DNA from: a bacterium
GTDB lineage: Bacteria > Actinomycetota > Thermoleophilia > Miltoncostaeales > Miltoncostaeaceae
Length of the DNA stretch: 50,667 nucleotides
Assembly (NCBI GenBank): GCA_029977205.1
Contig: JAPOLI010000008.1
Coordinates: 1 to 50,667, forward strand
Direction of reading: 5' to 3'
How positions within the stretch are numbered: position 1 is the first letter of the stretch; every line of letters begins with the position of its first letter. Positions 17,634 through 28,573 of the stretch are shown here, piece by piece. The notes beneath the pieces are model-generated. The model did not search any database and had not been told where the DNA came from. It saw only the letters and a program-made list of their open reading frames with translations. A program made the position numbers and the translations under genes.

Positions 17634-18874
17634 GCGGCTCCCGCCATCACCGCACCACCTGCGCGGTCGGCGGCTGACTCCCCGGCCTCGATTGCCGTGA
17701 CGACGGTGCCCCCGCGCGCGAGCTCGAGGCCCTCCAGCGACTGCAGCCATGTCGGGGCCAGCATGGCGTCGCGCACGCGCCAGGCCTCGACGAGGGGGTA
17801 GGCACGTGGCATGCGGACCACCTGGAGGGGCCGGAACACCGCGGGGTCGTCGACCCAGCCGAGAGGGTCGGCCAGCGCATCGGCGACCGCGCGGGAGAGC
17901 GCGAGGTCGTCATGCGACCACCATGGGTCGTCGTCGGCGCTGGTTCCGTACACCTCGGCGCACAGCACCGTGCGCCCGGTGGCCACCATTCCCGGGTCCC
18001 AGTTGACGAACTCCGCGATGCGCGAGAACGGCACGCGCGGGTCATCCACCTGGATCCACGGCTCAGCGGTGATCCGCTCGCGGTCGGCGATGAGGTAGAC
18101 GAGGGTCACGGCGCGCATGGTGATGGGCGGGAGCAGGTCGGGCGGTGCGTCCGGGGCGGCCGCGCGCACCACCAGCCCGGGGCTGATCGCCGAGATCACC
18201 GACTCGGCGTGGATGAACCCCGGCTCGTCGCCTGCCACCTCGATTCCGGTCACCCGGCCCGCGTCGTGGCGCAGCGCCGTCATCGGCGTGCCGAGGCGCA
18301 GGTCACCGCCCTCGTCGCGCACCGCCTGCTCCATTGCCCGCATCAGCGAGCCAATGCCGCCACGGGGGAACCAGAACCCGTCGGGGGCGCGCTGCTCGTC
18401 GCGCAGCTTCACGGCGCGGTCCGCCGCGATCACCTCGAGCGGCCAGCCGTCCACCTTCTCCAGGTAGCGGCGCATCGTGCGGTCACGGAACGCCGGACCC
18501 ACGGTTGCCCCGAACTCCCCTGCCGCGGAGCCGTCGGGTGCGGTGGCATCGGGGACATCGCCCGGGTGCTGGTCGATGTATCGCCCGGGCCGGATCGCGC
18601 CGTCGACCACGCGGGCCACCGGCCGGTCCACCCACAGGAGGTCCTCCCCGAGGAGGTCCTCGGCCCACCCGACGCGCTCGTCGGTGCGGAAGAACGGGAT
18701 GTGGCCGCCGAGGTCGTACCGGCAGCCGTCGCCCTCCAGTGTGCGGCACAGCCCACCCACCTCATCCGCCGCCTCGACGAGGGTGACGGATGCCCCGGAG
18801 CGCGCCGCACGAAGGGCAGCGGCGAGCCCCGCGGGGCCCGCGCCCAGCACCACGACGTCGCAGTGGGAGTCCAT
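17630..18874 (-). CDS. NAD(P)/FAD-dependent oxidoreductase (protoporphyrinogen oxidase/phytoene desaturase-like)
   Basis: A 414-residue flavoprotein with an N-terminal dinucleotide fold VVVLGAGPAGLAAALRAARSG, VEAADEVGGLCRT and YDLGGHIPFF, typical of the amine oxidase/protoporphyrinogen oxidase superfamily. A conserved RGGIGSLMRAMEQ segment follows the substrate domain, and the C-terminal FAD motif is degraded (MLAPTWLQSLEGLE). Related proteins include UDP-galactopyranose mutase-like and HemY-like enzymes; I cannot choose among them. It is first in the operon with glcDEF (GTGA overlap). Upstream on the minus strand TTGACG and CACCGT are spaced 17 bases apart, the latter 8 bases before the ATG, forming a good leaderless promoter. 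Confidence 0.85.
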   Translation of the reverse strand: MDSHCDVVVLGAGPAGLAAALRAARSGASVTLVEAADEVGGLCRTLEGDGCRYDLGGHIPFFRTDERVGWAEDLLGEDLLWVDRPVARVVDGAIRPGRYIDQHPGDVPDATAPDGSAAGEFGATVGPAFRDRTMRRYLEKVDGWPLEVIAADRAVKLRDEQRAPDGFWFPRGGIGSLMRAMEQAVRDEGGDLRLGTPMTALRHDAGRVTGIEVAGDEPGFIHAESVISAISPGLVVRAAAPDAPPDLLPPITMRAVTLVYLIADRERITAEPWIQVDDPRVPFSRIAEFVNWDPGMVATGRTVLCAEVYGTSADDDPWWSHDDLALSRAVADALADPLGWVDDPAVFRPLQVVRMPRAYPLVEAWRVRDAMLAPTWLQSLEGLELARGGTVVTAIEAGESAADRAGGAVMAGAA

Positions 18875-18946
18875 GACCCCGCACGGTGCCGCCTTCGGGG
18901 CCGAACGTCAACCCTCATACGGTCCTGTCGGGCCCCGGCCCTGCAC

Positions 18947-18952
18947 TATCCT
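18947..18952 (+). promoter_or_regulatory. Probable -10 element of the small protein-ctaB-MFS unit
   Basis: TATCCT lies 8 bases before the GTG at 18961, in the 86-base gap shared with the divergent FAD oxidoreductase operon. There is no Shine-Dalgarno sequence, which suits a leaderless mRNA. Confidence 0.45.
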
Positions 18953-18960
18953 CGCCCGTC

Positions 18961-19152
18961 GTGCGGCTCGTCGTCCTCATCATCGCCGCGGTGCTCGTCG
19001 TGGGCGCCGGCCTGGCGATCGTCCGGAGCATGTGGGGCATGCGCGCGCCGTTGGCGCGTGGTGCGACCAGCGGAACCGAGACGCTCTGGCTGTTCCTGCC
19101 GTTGCTGATGTCGGTGGCGCTGGTCGCGTGGACCGCCTGGGTGATGCCGTGA
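18961..19152 (+). CDS. 63-residue two-helix membrane protein preceding ctaB
   Basis: Starting at GTG 18961 this encodes 63 residues with two hydrophobic segments: VRLVVLIIAAVLVVGAGLAIV (1-21) and TLWLFLPLLMSVALVAWTAW (about 41-60), joined by a short basic/polar loop. I do not recognise a family. It overlaps the ctaB start as GTGA, so it is almost certainly made together with haem O synthase. A role as an accessory peptide in haem or oxidase assembly is inferred from position only. Confidence 0.6.
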   Translation: MRLVVLIIAAVLVVGAGLAIVRSMWGMRAPLARGATSGTETLWLFLPLLMSVALVAWTAWVMP

Positions 19153-20042
19153 GCACGGCCGCTGCCGATGCCGCCGCGGCCCCTCGCGGCATCCTGCGCG
19201 ATCTGATCGTGCTGACGAAGCCGCGCATCATCTCGCTGCTCCTCGTGACCACGGTGTGCGCGATGTTCGCCGCCGAGCAGGGCGTGCCCGGGGGCTGGCT
19301 GATCGTGTGGACGCTCATCGGCGGCTACATGTCGGCCGGTGGCGCGAACACCATCAATCAGTACGTCGATCGTGACATCGACGCGGTGATGGGCCGTACC
19401 GACCGGCGCCCGATCGTCATGGGCCGGATCTCGGCGGGCGGCGCGCTGGCCTTCGGGCTCGGCCTCGTGGTGGCGAGCGTGCTGGTGCTGGGGTTCCTCA
19501 CCACGTGGCTCGCCGCAATGCTGTCGCTCGTCGGCGTGGCGCTCTATGTGGGGCTGTACACGCTCTGGCTGAAGCGGACGACGATCCACAACATCGTGAT
19601 CGGCGGCGCGGCCGGGGCCATCCCTCCGCTCGTGGGCTGGGCGGCCGTCACCGGCGACCTGTCGTTCGGCGCGGTACTGCTGTTCGCAATCGTGTTCGTG
19701 TGGACGCCGCCGCATTTCTGGGCGCTGGCCCTCATGCTCGAGCGCGACTACGACGAGGCCGGCGTCCCGATGCTGCCCGTGGTGTACGGCGAGGAGGCCA
19801 CGCGCACGCAGGTGCTGCTGTGGACACTCGTCATGCTGGGCACCACGCTGCTCCCCTTCGCCGCCGGCGCCGGCGTGATCTACCTGGTCGGCGCGCTCGT
19901 CCTGGGCCTGCCCTTCCTCTGGATGGCATGGATGCTGTGGCGCGGTGACGACACGCGGCCCTGGGCGTCGATCACCTTCCACTACTCGCTGGCCTACCTC
20001 GCGCTGCTGTTCGTGGTGGTCGCGGTGGACGCGGTCGTCTGA
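19149..20042 (+). CDS. ctaB: Protohaem IX farnesyltransferase (haem O synthase)
   Basis: A 297-residue integral membrane UbiA-superfamily enzyme that adds a farnesyl group to haem B, giving haem O, the precursor of haem A for the caa3 oxidase encoded just downstream. The prenyl-diphosphate/Mg site is NQYVDRDIDAVMGRTDRRP, and the second Asp-rich loop is LERDYDEAGVPMLPVVYGEE, with TPPHFWAL typical of CtaB. About nine hydrophobic segments are present. Start GTG 19149 overlaps the preceding stop, and its TGA overlaps the next ATG as TGATG. Haem A synthase (CtaA) is not in this window. Confidence 0.95.
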   Translation: MSTAAADAAAAPRGILRDLIVLTKPRIISLLLVTTVCAMFAAEQGVPGGWLIVWTLIGGYMSAGGANTINQYVDRDIDAVMGRTDRRPIVMGRISAGGALAFGLGLVVASVLVLGFLTTWLAAMLSLVGVALYVGLYTLWLKRTTIHNIVIGGAAGAIPPLVGWAAVTGDLSFGAVLLFAIVFVWTPPHFWALALMLERDYDEAGVPMLPVVYGEEATRTQVLLWTLVMLGTTLLPFAAGAGVIYLVGALVLGLPFLWMAWMLWRGDDTRPWASITFHYSLAYLALLFVVVAVDAVV

Positions 20043-21247
20043 TGCCCGGCGGCGGGCGGTACAGGCTGGGCGGGCTCGCGTTCTTCGGGACCCCCCTCGG
20101 CATCATCTTCTCGACGGTGCTGATCGATCTCATCGGATTCGGGATCGTGATCCCCCTGGTGCCGCTCTACGCGGAGAAGTTCGGCGCGAGCGTGATCGAG
20201 ATCGGGCTCCTCACCGGCGTCTATGCCCTCATGCAGCTGATCTTCGCTCCGGTCCTAGGTCGCGTGTCCGACCGGTTCGGCAGGCGCCCCGTGATCCTCA
20301 GCTCGCTGGTGGGCTCGTCCATCGCCTGGCTTCTCTTCGGCTTCGCGCCCGCGCTGTGGGTGCTCTTCCTCGCACGGATCCTCGATGGCATATCGGGCGC
20401 GTCATACGCGGCTGCCCAGGCCTATGTGGCCGACATCACCACCGATGAGGACCGCGTGCGCGGCATGGGCCTGATCGGAGCGGCCTTCGGGCTCGGGTTC
20501 ATCATCGGCCCGGCGATCGGCGGGATCTTCGCCGTGATCGACCCGCGGGCCCCGTTCATCCTGGCGGCGGCGCTGGCCCTGGCGAACTTCGTCGTGGCTC
20601 TCCGACGCCTGCCGGAATCACGCACGCCCGGCACGCGCTCAGGCGCCGAGCAGTCGCGGTGGACAGCTCTCGTGAAGGCCGTGGGCTCGCGCGAATACGG
20701 TCCGCTGATCTGGATCTCGTTCATCGGGGGTCTCGGCTTCGTGGGGATGGAGTCGGTGTTCGCGCTGTTCGGCAACCGCCAGTTCGGGTTCGGCCTCACC
20801 GAGACCGGCCTCGTCTTCATGTTCATCGGGATTGTCGCCGCGGTGGTGCAGGGGGGCGTGGCACACCGGGTCACCGATCGCGTGGGCGAGTGGCCGGTGC
20901 TGCGCGCCGGCCTGTGGATCACCGCCGCTGCGCTGGTGCTGCTCGGCTTCACCACGGAGCTCTGGGCGCTGTTCCCGGTGCTCGCCCTTCTGGCGCTGGG
21001 GTCCGGGCTCGTGTTCCCGACCGTGAACGCGATCGTCTCCCAACGTGCCCCCGATGCGGATCAGGGCGGGATCCTCGGAGTGCTGGCGTCGGCGGGGGGC
21101 CTGGCCCGCCTGATCGCACCCATCGGCGCGACGGCCCTCTTCCAGGCCGTCGGGGTCTCGTCCCCCCTCGTCATCGGCGGCCTGTTGTTCGTGCTGTGCG
21201 GCCTGATCGCCGCGATGCCCGTCGCGCGCCATCCGGCGGTCGCATGA
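20042..21247 (+). CDS. MFS transporter, TetA-like drug/H+ antiporter family
   Basis: A 401-residue, 12-helix major facilitator. Motif A is GRVSDRFGRRPVI after helix 2, and motif C is GAAFGLGFIIGPAIGG in helix 5, which marks the 12-TMS drug:H+ antiporter group. DLIGFGIVIPLVPLYAE in helix 1 is typical of TetA-like members. It starts at an ATG overlapping the ctaB stop (TGATG). Its position between ctaB and the oxidase genes suggests it may move a haem-related or other cofactor, but nothing in the sequence proves that; the substrate is unknown. A GU-containing hairpin follows at 21285-21308. Confidence 0.88.
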   Translation: MPGGGRYRLGGLAFFGTPLGIIFSTVLIDLIGFGIVIPLVPLYAEKFGASVIEIGLLTGVYALMQLIFAPVLGRVSDRFGRRPVILSSLVGSSIAWLLFGFAPALWVLFLARILDGISGASYAAAQAYVADITTDEDRVRGMGLIGAAFGLGFIIGPAIGGIFAVIDPRAPFILAAALALANFVVALRRLPESRTPGTRSGAEQSRWTALVKAVGSREYGPLIWISFIGGLGFVGMESVFALFGNRQFGFGLTETGLVFMFIGIVAAVVQGGVAHRVTDRVGEWPVLRAGLWITAAALVLLGFTTELWALFPVLALLALGSGLVFPTVNAIVSQRAPDADQGGILGVLASAGGLARLIAPIGATALFQAVGVSSPLVIGGLLFVLCGLIAAMPVARHPAVA

Positions 21248-21284
21248 CGGGCGCCGGGCGCGCCCGCCGTGCCAAAAGGGACAA

Positions 21285-21308
21285 CGTGCCCCCCGAAATG
21301 GGGGCGTG
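21285..21308 (+). terminator. Hairpin between MFS gene and ctaC
   Basis: GCCCCC (21288-21293) pairs with GGGGGC (21300-21305) around CGAAAT, extended by three further pairs including two GU wobbles. A TTTT run follows at 21317-21320. This would terminate the ctaB-MFS transcript or attenuate read-through into the oxidase genes. Confidence 0.45.
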
Positions 21309-21348
21309 TCGCGCTCTTTTCACCGTGCCATGTGGCGTGGTGCCCGAC

Positions 21349-21354
21349 TAGGGT
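21349..21354 (+). promoter_or_regulatory. Probable -10 element of the oxidase operon
   Basis: TAGGGT ends 8 bases before the GTG start of ctaC, following the leaderless TAnnnT pattern seen at other operon starts here. Confidence 0.45.
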
Positions 21355-21362
21355 TTGCCTTC

Positions 21363-22346
21363 GTGTACAAGAACGTTCCGATCATTCCCCTTGCCGTCAT
21401 CGGCGTCATCATCGCCGCGATCACGGCGGGGCAGGCTCTCTTCATCGACTGGCTCCCACCCGCGGACAGCGTCGAGGCCGGCCGCACCTTCACGCTGATG
21501 TGGTTCCTCTTCTGGTGCAGCGTGGTGTTCTTCGTGATCGTCACCAGCGTCCTCGTCTATGCGATCTGGAAGTGGCGCGCGAGCGATGATGACCTCGAGG
21601 ACGGCCCTCCGACCCACGGCAACACGAAGCTCGAGGTCGTGTGGACCGCCGTTCCGTCGATCCTCCTCGTCGTGGTCGCCGTGTACGGCTACATCGTGCT
21701 CGACCGCAACGAGGCCGTCGCCGCCGACCGCGTCGAGGTCGACGTCTACGCCCAGCAGTTCATGTGGACGTATGGCTACCCCGGTGCAGGCGTCGAGAGC
21801 GGTGACCTGATCCTTCCCGTGAACCGCCAGGCGCAGCTGAATGTCCGCGCGCGCGACGTCATCCATGACTTCTGGGTTCCGGAGTTCGGCATCAAGGGCG
21901 ATGCGGTGCCCGGCATCACGCACACCCTCTGGATCACGCCGAACAAGGTCGGCACGTACCCAGTGGTATGCGCGGAGCTCTGCGGGGTGGGGCACAGCGT
22001 CATGCGCTCGCGCGTCCGCGTGGTGAGCGAGCAGGACTACGCCGCCTGGCTCGCGAAGTCGGCGACCAAGGTCAAGAACGCCGCCGCCGCCTCGGCCGCT
22101 GCGGAGAAGCTCGAGACCGCACCCGGTGACGCAGCAGCGGGGAAGACCGTGTTCGAGGCCAAGTGCGGCGGATGCCACGCGGCGCTCGGCATGGAGGCTG
22201 GCGTGGGTCCGAAGCTCGCAGGGATCAACTGGTCCGACGAGCAGATCCGCACCCAGGTGAAGAACGGCAAGGGCGCGATGCCCGGCGGACTCGTGAGTGG
22301 CACCGACCTCGCGAACGTCGTCGCATACGTGCAGTCCATCCAGTAA
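21363..22346 (+). CDS. ctaC: Cytochrome c oxidase subunit II with fused cytochrome c domain (caa3 type)
   Basis: A 327-residue membrane-anchored subunit that receives electrons at the CuA site. Hydrophobic segments lie at about 7-28, 43-67 and 94-112. The cupredoxin domain has His168 (VIHDFWVPE) and CAELCGVGH (Cys203, Glu205, Cys207, His211) plus Met214, a full CuA ligand set. An Ala/Lys-rich linker (about 232-258) leads to a C-terminal class I cytochrome c with CGGCH (268-272) and a likely axial Met306 in GAMPGG. This fusion defines caa3 oxidases. GTG 21363 is chosen; an in-frame ATG at 21306 would add 19 basic residues with no ribosome binding site. Confidence 0.94.
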   Translation: MYKNVPIIPLAVIGVIIAAITAGQALFIDWLPPADSVEAGRTFTLMWFLFWCSVVFFVIVTSVLVYAIWKWRASDDDLEDGPPTHGNTKLEVVWTAVPSILLVVVAVYGYIVLDRNEAVAADRVEVDVYAQQFMWTYGYPGAGVESGDLILPVNRQAQLNVRARDVIHDFWVPEFGIKGDAVPGITHTLWITPNKVGTYPVVCAELCGVGHSVMRSRVRVVSEQDYAAWLAKSATKVKNAAAASAAAEKLETAPGDAAAGKTVFEAKCGGCHAALGMEAGVGPKLAGINWSDEQIRTQVKNGKGAMPGGLVSGTDLANVVAYVQSIQ

Positions 22347-22367
22347 CCGAGACCGAGCGAACCCGAC

Positions 22368-25121
<2,754 letters not shown>

Positions 25122-25124
25122 GCC

Positions 25125-25745
25125 ATGGCGACGACCGCAGGGCACGCGCCCGCCGACCAGGGCCACGCCACGCCCGAGCAGCCGCACCACATGAAGCCTG
25201 CGCTCATGGGGATGCTCCTGTTCATCGGCTCCGAGGTGATGCTGTTCGCCTCGCTGTTCACGGCGTACTTCTTCATCCGCTACGGCGTGGCCAACGAGAC
25301 GTGGCCGCCGCTCAAGCAGGACGGGGAGCCCTTCGAGCTCCCGGTGGTGCTCACCGGAGTCAACACCCTGATCCTGGTGTCGTCGTCGTTCACCCTCTGG
25401 TGGGGCGAGAAGCGACTGGCAGCGGGTGACAACAAGGGTCTGATACGCGGCCTCTGGGTGACGATCCTCATGGGCGCCACCTTCCTGCTGATCCAGCTGA
25501 ACGAGTATGCGCACCTCGGGTTCACGCCTCAGGACCGCGCGTTCAGCGGGGCGTTCTACACGCTGACCGGGTTCCACGGTGCACACGTGCTCGTGGGCCT
25601 CATCGTGCTGAGCCTGTGCCTGAGGCGCGCGTACCAGCGGGACTTCTCGGCGACGTACCACACCCCGCTCACGGCCGGGTCGTACTACTGGCACTTCGTC
25701 GACATCGTGTGGGTCCTCCTGTTCTTCCTCGTCTACGTCATCTAG
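25125..25745 (+). CDS. ctaE: Cytochrome c oxidase subunit III
   Basis: A 206-residue membrane subunit with five hydrophobic segments, the short form without the first two helices. LLFIGSEVMLFASLFTAYF contains the conserved Glu in helix III numbering, and FHGAHVLVGL and YYWHFVDIVWVLLFFLVY are diagnostic of CoxC. The N-terminus is His-rich (HAPADQGHATPEQPHH), like that of subunit I. The ATG is 3 bases after the ctaD stop. It stabilises subunit I and proton uptake. Confidence 0.94.
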   Translation: MATTAGHAPADQGHATPEQPHHMKPALMGMLLFIGSEVMLFASLFTAYFFIRYGVANETWPPLKQDGEPFELPVVLTGVNTLILVSSSFTLWWGEKRLAAGDNKGLIRGLWVTILMGATFLLIQLNEYAHLGFTPQDRAFSGAFYTLTGFHGAHVLVGLIVLSLCLRRAYQRDFSATYHTPLTAGSYYWHFVDIVWVLLFFLVYVI

Positions 25746-25753
25746 GGACACCG

Positions 25754-26251
25754 TTGCGCTCACGACTTCTCGCATCGTCCGCTGTCCTCGCCCTCGCCGC
25801 CGGTGCGCTCGCGCTCTCCGGGTGCGGCGCGGCCGACGACGCCCTGTCCACCGCTGATGTGGCGGCCGGCAAGACGGCATTCATCCAGCAGTGCGGTGGC
25901 TGCCACACGATGAGCAACGCCGGCACCAAGGGAAACGCCGGCCCGAACCTCGATGATGCCTTCCGGTACTCGCGCGAGCAGGGCTTCGAGGAGACCCAGT
26001 TCTTCGGCGTCACGAAGCGATGGATCGCGATCGCCCCGCAGGACCCGATGCCCGGCTCCTACCCGGTGGCGATGCCCCAGAACCTCGTGACTGGCCAGGA
26101 CGCCGTCAACGTGGCGGCCTACGTGGCGAGGTTCGCCGGCGTGACGCCCGACAGCGACGTGCGCGCGATCACGCCAGCGGTGGAGGGCACTCCGCCCGCA
26201 GCGGGCGATGGGCCCGCGACGCCCGCTGACGGAGGCGCCGAGGGTCCCTGA
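25754..26251 (+). CDS. Lipoprotein monohaem cytochrome c
   Basis: A 165-residue protein starting at TTG 25754, which lies 7 bases after TAGGGA. The N-terminus MRSRLLASSAVLALAAGALALSGC is a lipoprotein signal with lipobox LSGC (Cys24). One haem site, CGGCH (47-51), is present with candidate axial Met99 or Met107, both followed by Pro. A Pro/Ala/Gly-rich tail (about 140-165) ends the protein. Immediately after oxidase subunit III, it is the likely electron donor to, or an extra subunit of, the caa3 oxidase, tethered to the outer face of the membrane. The stop overlaps the next ATG (TGATG). Confidence 0.88.
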   Translation: MRSRLLASSAVLALAAGALALSGCGAADDALSTADVAAGKTAFIQQCGGCHTMSNAGTKGNAGPNLDDAFRYSREQGFEETQFFGVTKRWIAIAPQDPMPGSYPVAMPQNLVTGQDAVNVAAYVARFAGVTPDSDVRAITPAVEGTPPAAGDGPATPADGGAEGP

Positions 26252-26964
26252 TGACCCTGGACGGCGCGACCCTTGACGGCGCGCGCGTCCTCGTGACCGG
26301 TGCATCGCGCGGCTACGGGGCCGCGGTCGCCCGCGCTCTCGCCGTGCGTGGAGCACATGTGGTGCTCACCGCCACCGACACAGGTCATCTCGCACGCACC
26401 GCCCGTCAGTGCGCGGACGAGGGAGCGCAGTGCGACCTCGTGACCCTCGACCTCGCATCGCCGGAGTCGGTGGACGCCGCAGCGGCCGAGGTGGCCCGCG
26501 TGGTGCCACGCCTCGAGGGGGTGGTGCTGAACGCAGGCGTGCTGGGTCCCATGGGACCACTGGCCAATGCCGATGTCGATGCGATCGGGCACGCCATCGA
26601 CGTGGACTTCACCGGCCAGGTGCGCCTGCTGCAGCGCATCGCGCCACTCATCGCCGATCATGCCGGGGTCGTGCTCGTCACATCGGGAGCGGCAGGGCGC
26701 CCTGGGTATGGCGCGTATGCCCTCGGAAAGGCGGGCCTCGAGGCGCTGGGCCTGATGCTGCGCGAGGAGTGGGCAGCGCGCGCCATCCGGGTGGTGGCGA
26801 TCAACCCGGGGCCGGTGCGCACCGACATGCGTGCAGAGGCGCATCCCGAGGAGGATCCCGCCACGGTGCCGCCGCCGGCTGAGCGGGTGGCACCCGTGCT
26901 CGCGGTTCTTGCGGGCGAGGATCCGGGACCCCGCGTGCAGGCGTCGGAGTGGGGGCTGGCATGA
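26251..26964 (+). CDS. Short-chain dehydrogenase/reductase
   Basis: A 237-residue Rossmann-fold oxidoreductase. The cofactor loop is VLVTGASRGYGAAVA, the NAG motif is VVLNAGVLGPMG, and the catalytic set is the Ser in LVTSGAAG with Tyr and Lys in YGAYALGKAG. INPGPVRTDM follows, as in classical SDRs that use NADP(H) or NAD(H). The start ATG shares bases with the cytochrome stop, and the end overlaps the dipeptidase start (ATGA). Why it sits within the respiratory operon is unclear; the substrate is unknown. Confidence 0.9.
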   Translation: MTLDGATLDGARVLVTGASRGYGAAVARALAVRGAHVVLTATDTGHLARTARQCADEGAQCDLVTLDLASPESVDAAAAEVARVVPRLEGVVLNAGVLGPMGPLANADVDAIGHAIDVDFTGQVRLLQRIAPLIADHAGVVLVTSGAAGRPGYGAYALGKAGLEALGLMLREEWAARAIRVVAINPGPVRTDMRAEAHPEEDPATVPPPAERVAPVLAVLAGEDPGPRVQASEWGLA

Positions 26965-27668
26965 GCATCCAGGACCCTCGAGGGGCCATTCCGATGCCGC
27001 GGCTCACGCAGCCTGCCGGGTGGCGGGACATCCCGATTGCACCCGTGGATGAGCCCCTCGTGCCGGTGGCGGACCTGGGTCCGCGCGTCACCCAGGACCC
27101 CCGTTACTTCGCGATGGACCTGCCCGGGTCCCTTCCCGGGTGCTGGCTGCGCGAGGGAGTTGCCGCCCGGCTGGTGCGCGCGGCGGAGTCGCTGCCCGAT
27201 GGCCTGGTGCTCCTGGTGTGGGACGGCTGGCGCTCCATCGAGACCCAGTCGGCGCTGTTCGAGGGCTACGTGGAGGACCTTGCCGCCCAGTACCCCGACC
27301 TCGGGCGCGCGGAGCTCGAGCAGGTGGCGCGTCCGTATGTGACCCCGCCTGACCCGGGCCACCACGCGCCGCCCCCGCACCTGACCGGCGGCGCCGTGGA
27401 CCTCACCCTCGCGATGGCCGATGGCCGGGAGCTCGACCTCGGGACGGGATTTGATGCGTTCGTGCCCGAGGCCGGCGCCGCGGCGCTCGAGGACATCGAT
27501 ACGCCCGCCCGCGCCAACCGCAGGCTGCTGTTCCACGCCCTGACCGCTGAGGGCTTCACCGCGTACGTCGAGGAGTGGTGGCACTTCGACTTCGGCGACC
27601 AGTTCTGGGCTGCCGTGACGGGCGGGACACCCCGCTACGGCCCTGCTGCGGCACCCGCACGGGAATAG
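26961..27668 (+). CDS. D-alanyl-D-alanine dipeptidase, VanX/M15 family
   Basis: A 235-residue zinc peptidase. The M15 signature SxHxxGxAxD appears as PPHLTGGAVD, giving zinc ligands His140 and Asp147, and EWWHFDF gives the catalytic Glu205 and zinc ligand His208. WDGWRS (Arg91) matches the transition-state Arg of VanX. All catalytic residues are therefore present. No signal peptide is seen, so action on cytoplasmic D-Ala-D-Ala is likely. There are no vanH/vanA genes nearby, so a recycling or housekeeping role is more probable than glycopeptide resistance. ATG 26961 overlaps the SDR stop. Confidence 0.88.
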   Translation: MSIQDPRGAIPMPRLTQPAGWRDIPIAPVDEPLVPVADLGPRVTQDPRYFAMDLPGSLPGCWLREGVAARLVRAAESLPDGLVLLVWDGWRSIETQSALFEGYVEDLAAQYPDLGRAELEQVARPYVTPPDPGHHAPPPHLTGGAVDLTLAMADGRELDLGTGFDAFVPEAGAAALEDIDTPARANRRLLFHALTAEGFTAYVEEWWHFDFGDQFWAAVTGGTPRYGPAAAPARE

Positions 27669-27671
27669 CAT
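27666..27671 (+). promoter_or_regulatory. Possible internal -10 element
   Basis: TAGCAT overlaps the end of the dipeptidase gene (stop at 27666-27668) and lies 7 bases before the ATG of the UbiA-family gene. It could start an internal transcript for the prenyltransferase-Ccm-haem genes. Confidence 0.4.
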
Positions 27672-27678
27672 CGGAGCG

Positions 27679-28569
27679 ATGAGCAGCCACACGCCCGCAG
27701 CGCAGCCCGCGTCAGGACTCGCGATCATCCCGGCCCTGCTGGGGATGGTGCGGTTCGAGCACACAGTGTTCGCCCTGCCGTTCGCCTTCGCGGGTGCGCT
27801 GATGGCCACCAATGCGGTCCCGGCCTGGTCGACCCTCGGGTGGATCCTTCTGGCGATGGTGGGCGCGCGGTCGCTCGCCATGGCGCTGAACCGCATCATC
27901 GACCGCACGCTCGATGCCGCCAACCCACGCACGGCGGGCCGGCACCTGCCCGCGGGCAGGCTCACCACGATGCAGGTCTGGGTGTTCGCCGGCATCAGCC
28001 TGGGGGCGCTCGTGGGGGCCGTGAGCCAGTTGCCGTCGCTGACCTGGTGGCTCTGGCCCGTTCCCGTGGCGCTCTTCGTGGTGTACCCGTACACCAAGCG
28101 CGTCACCTGGGCATGCCATCTGGTGCTCGGCCTGGCGATCGGCATCGCGCCGATCGGCGGATGGATCGCCGTGACCGGCGCCTTCGCGCTCGCCCCGGTG
28201 CTCCTGTGGGCCGCCGTGGCCGCATGGATTGCCGGGTTCGACGTGATCTACGCCCTCCTCGACGTCGATCACGACCGGCAGGCGGGTATCCGGTCGATCC
28301 CTGCGCGGTTCGGCGAGGCGCGTGCCGTGCGCGCGGCGGCGGCGCTCCACGTGCTGGCGCTGGTGCTGCTCGCCGCCGCCGGCATCGCTGCATCGGTCAG
28401 CTGGCCGTACTACGTGGGGGTGGCTGCATGCGGCGTGATCCTGCTGTGGGAGCACATGACCGTTCGCCCCGGTGACGAGGCCCGCATACAGGCCGCCTTC
28501 GGAACTGCCAATGGGGTGATGTCACTGGTGTTCCTCGCCGGGGTGATCGGCGAGGTGGCCGTCGCCTGA
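27679..28569 (+). CDS. UbiA-family prenyltransferase (4-hydroxybenzoate octaprenyltransferase-like, candidate MqnP)
   Basis: A 296-residue membrane prenyltransferase. The first Asp-rich site is NRIIDRTLDAANPRTAGR and the second is DVIYALLDVDHDRQAGI, with about eight hydrophobic segments. This type attaches a polyprenyl chain to an aromatic acid. In Actinobacteria lacking ubiquinone it commonly acts in futalosine-route menaquinone synthesis (MqnP); that assignment is an inference, since no other mqn gene is in the window. It clearly differs from CtaB upstream. It lies directly before ccmA, so a quinone role fits the respiratory context. Confidence 0.87.
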   Translation: MSSHTPAAQPASGLAIIPALLGMVRFEHTVFALPFAFAGALMATNAVPAWSTLGWILLAMVGARSLAMALNRIIDRTLDAANPRTAGRHLPAGRLTTMQVWVFAGISLGALVGAVSQLPSLTWWLWPVPVALFVVYPYTKRVTWACHLVLGLAIGIAPIGGWIAVTGAFALAPVLLWAAVAAWIAGFDVIYALLDVDHDRQAGIRSIPARFGEARAVRAAAALHVLALVLLAAAGIAASVSWPYYVGVAACGVILLWEHMTVRPGDEARIQAAFGTANGVMSLVFLAGVIGEVAVA

Positions 28570-28573
28570 CGCC

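Noticed and set aside
26961-27668. Vancomycin resistance determinant
   Set aside because: Only a VanX-like dipeptidase is present; vanH, vanA and vanRS equivalents are missing, and the two-component system at 37 kb is distant and unrelated by context.
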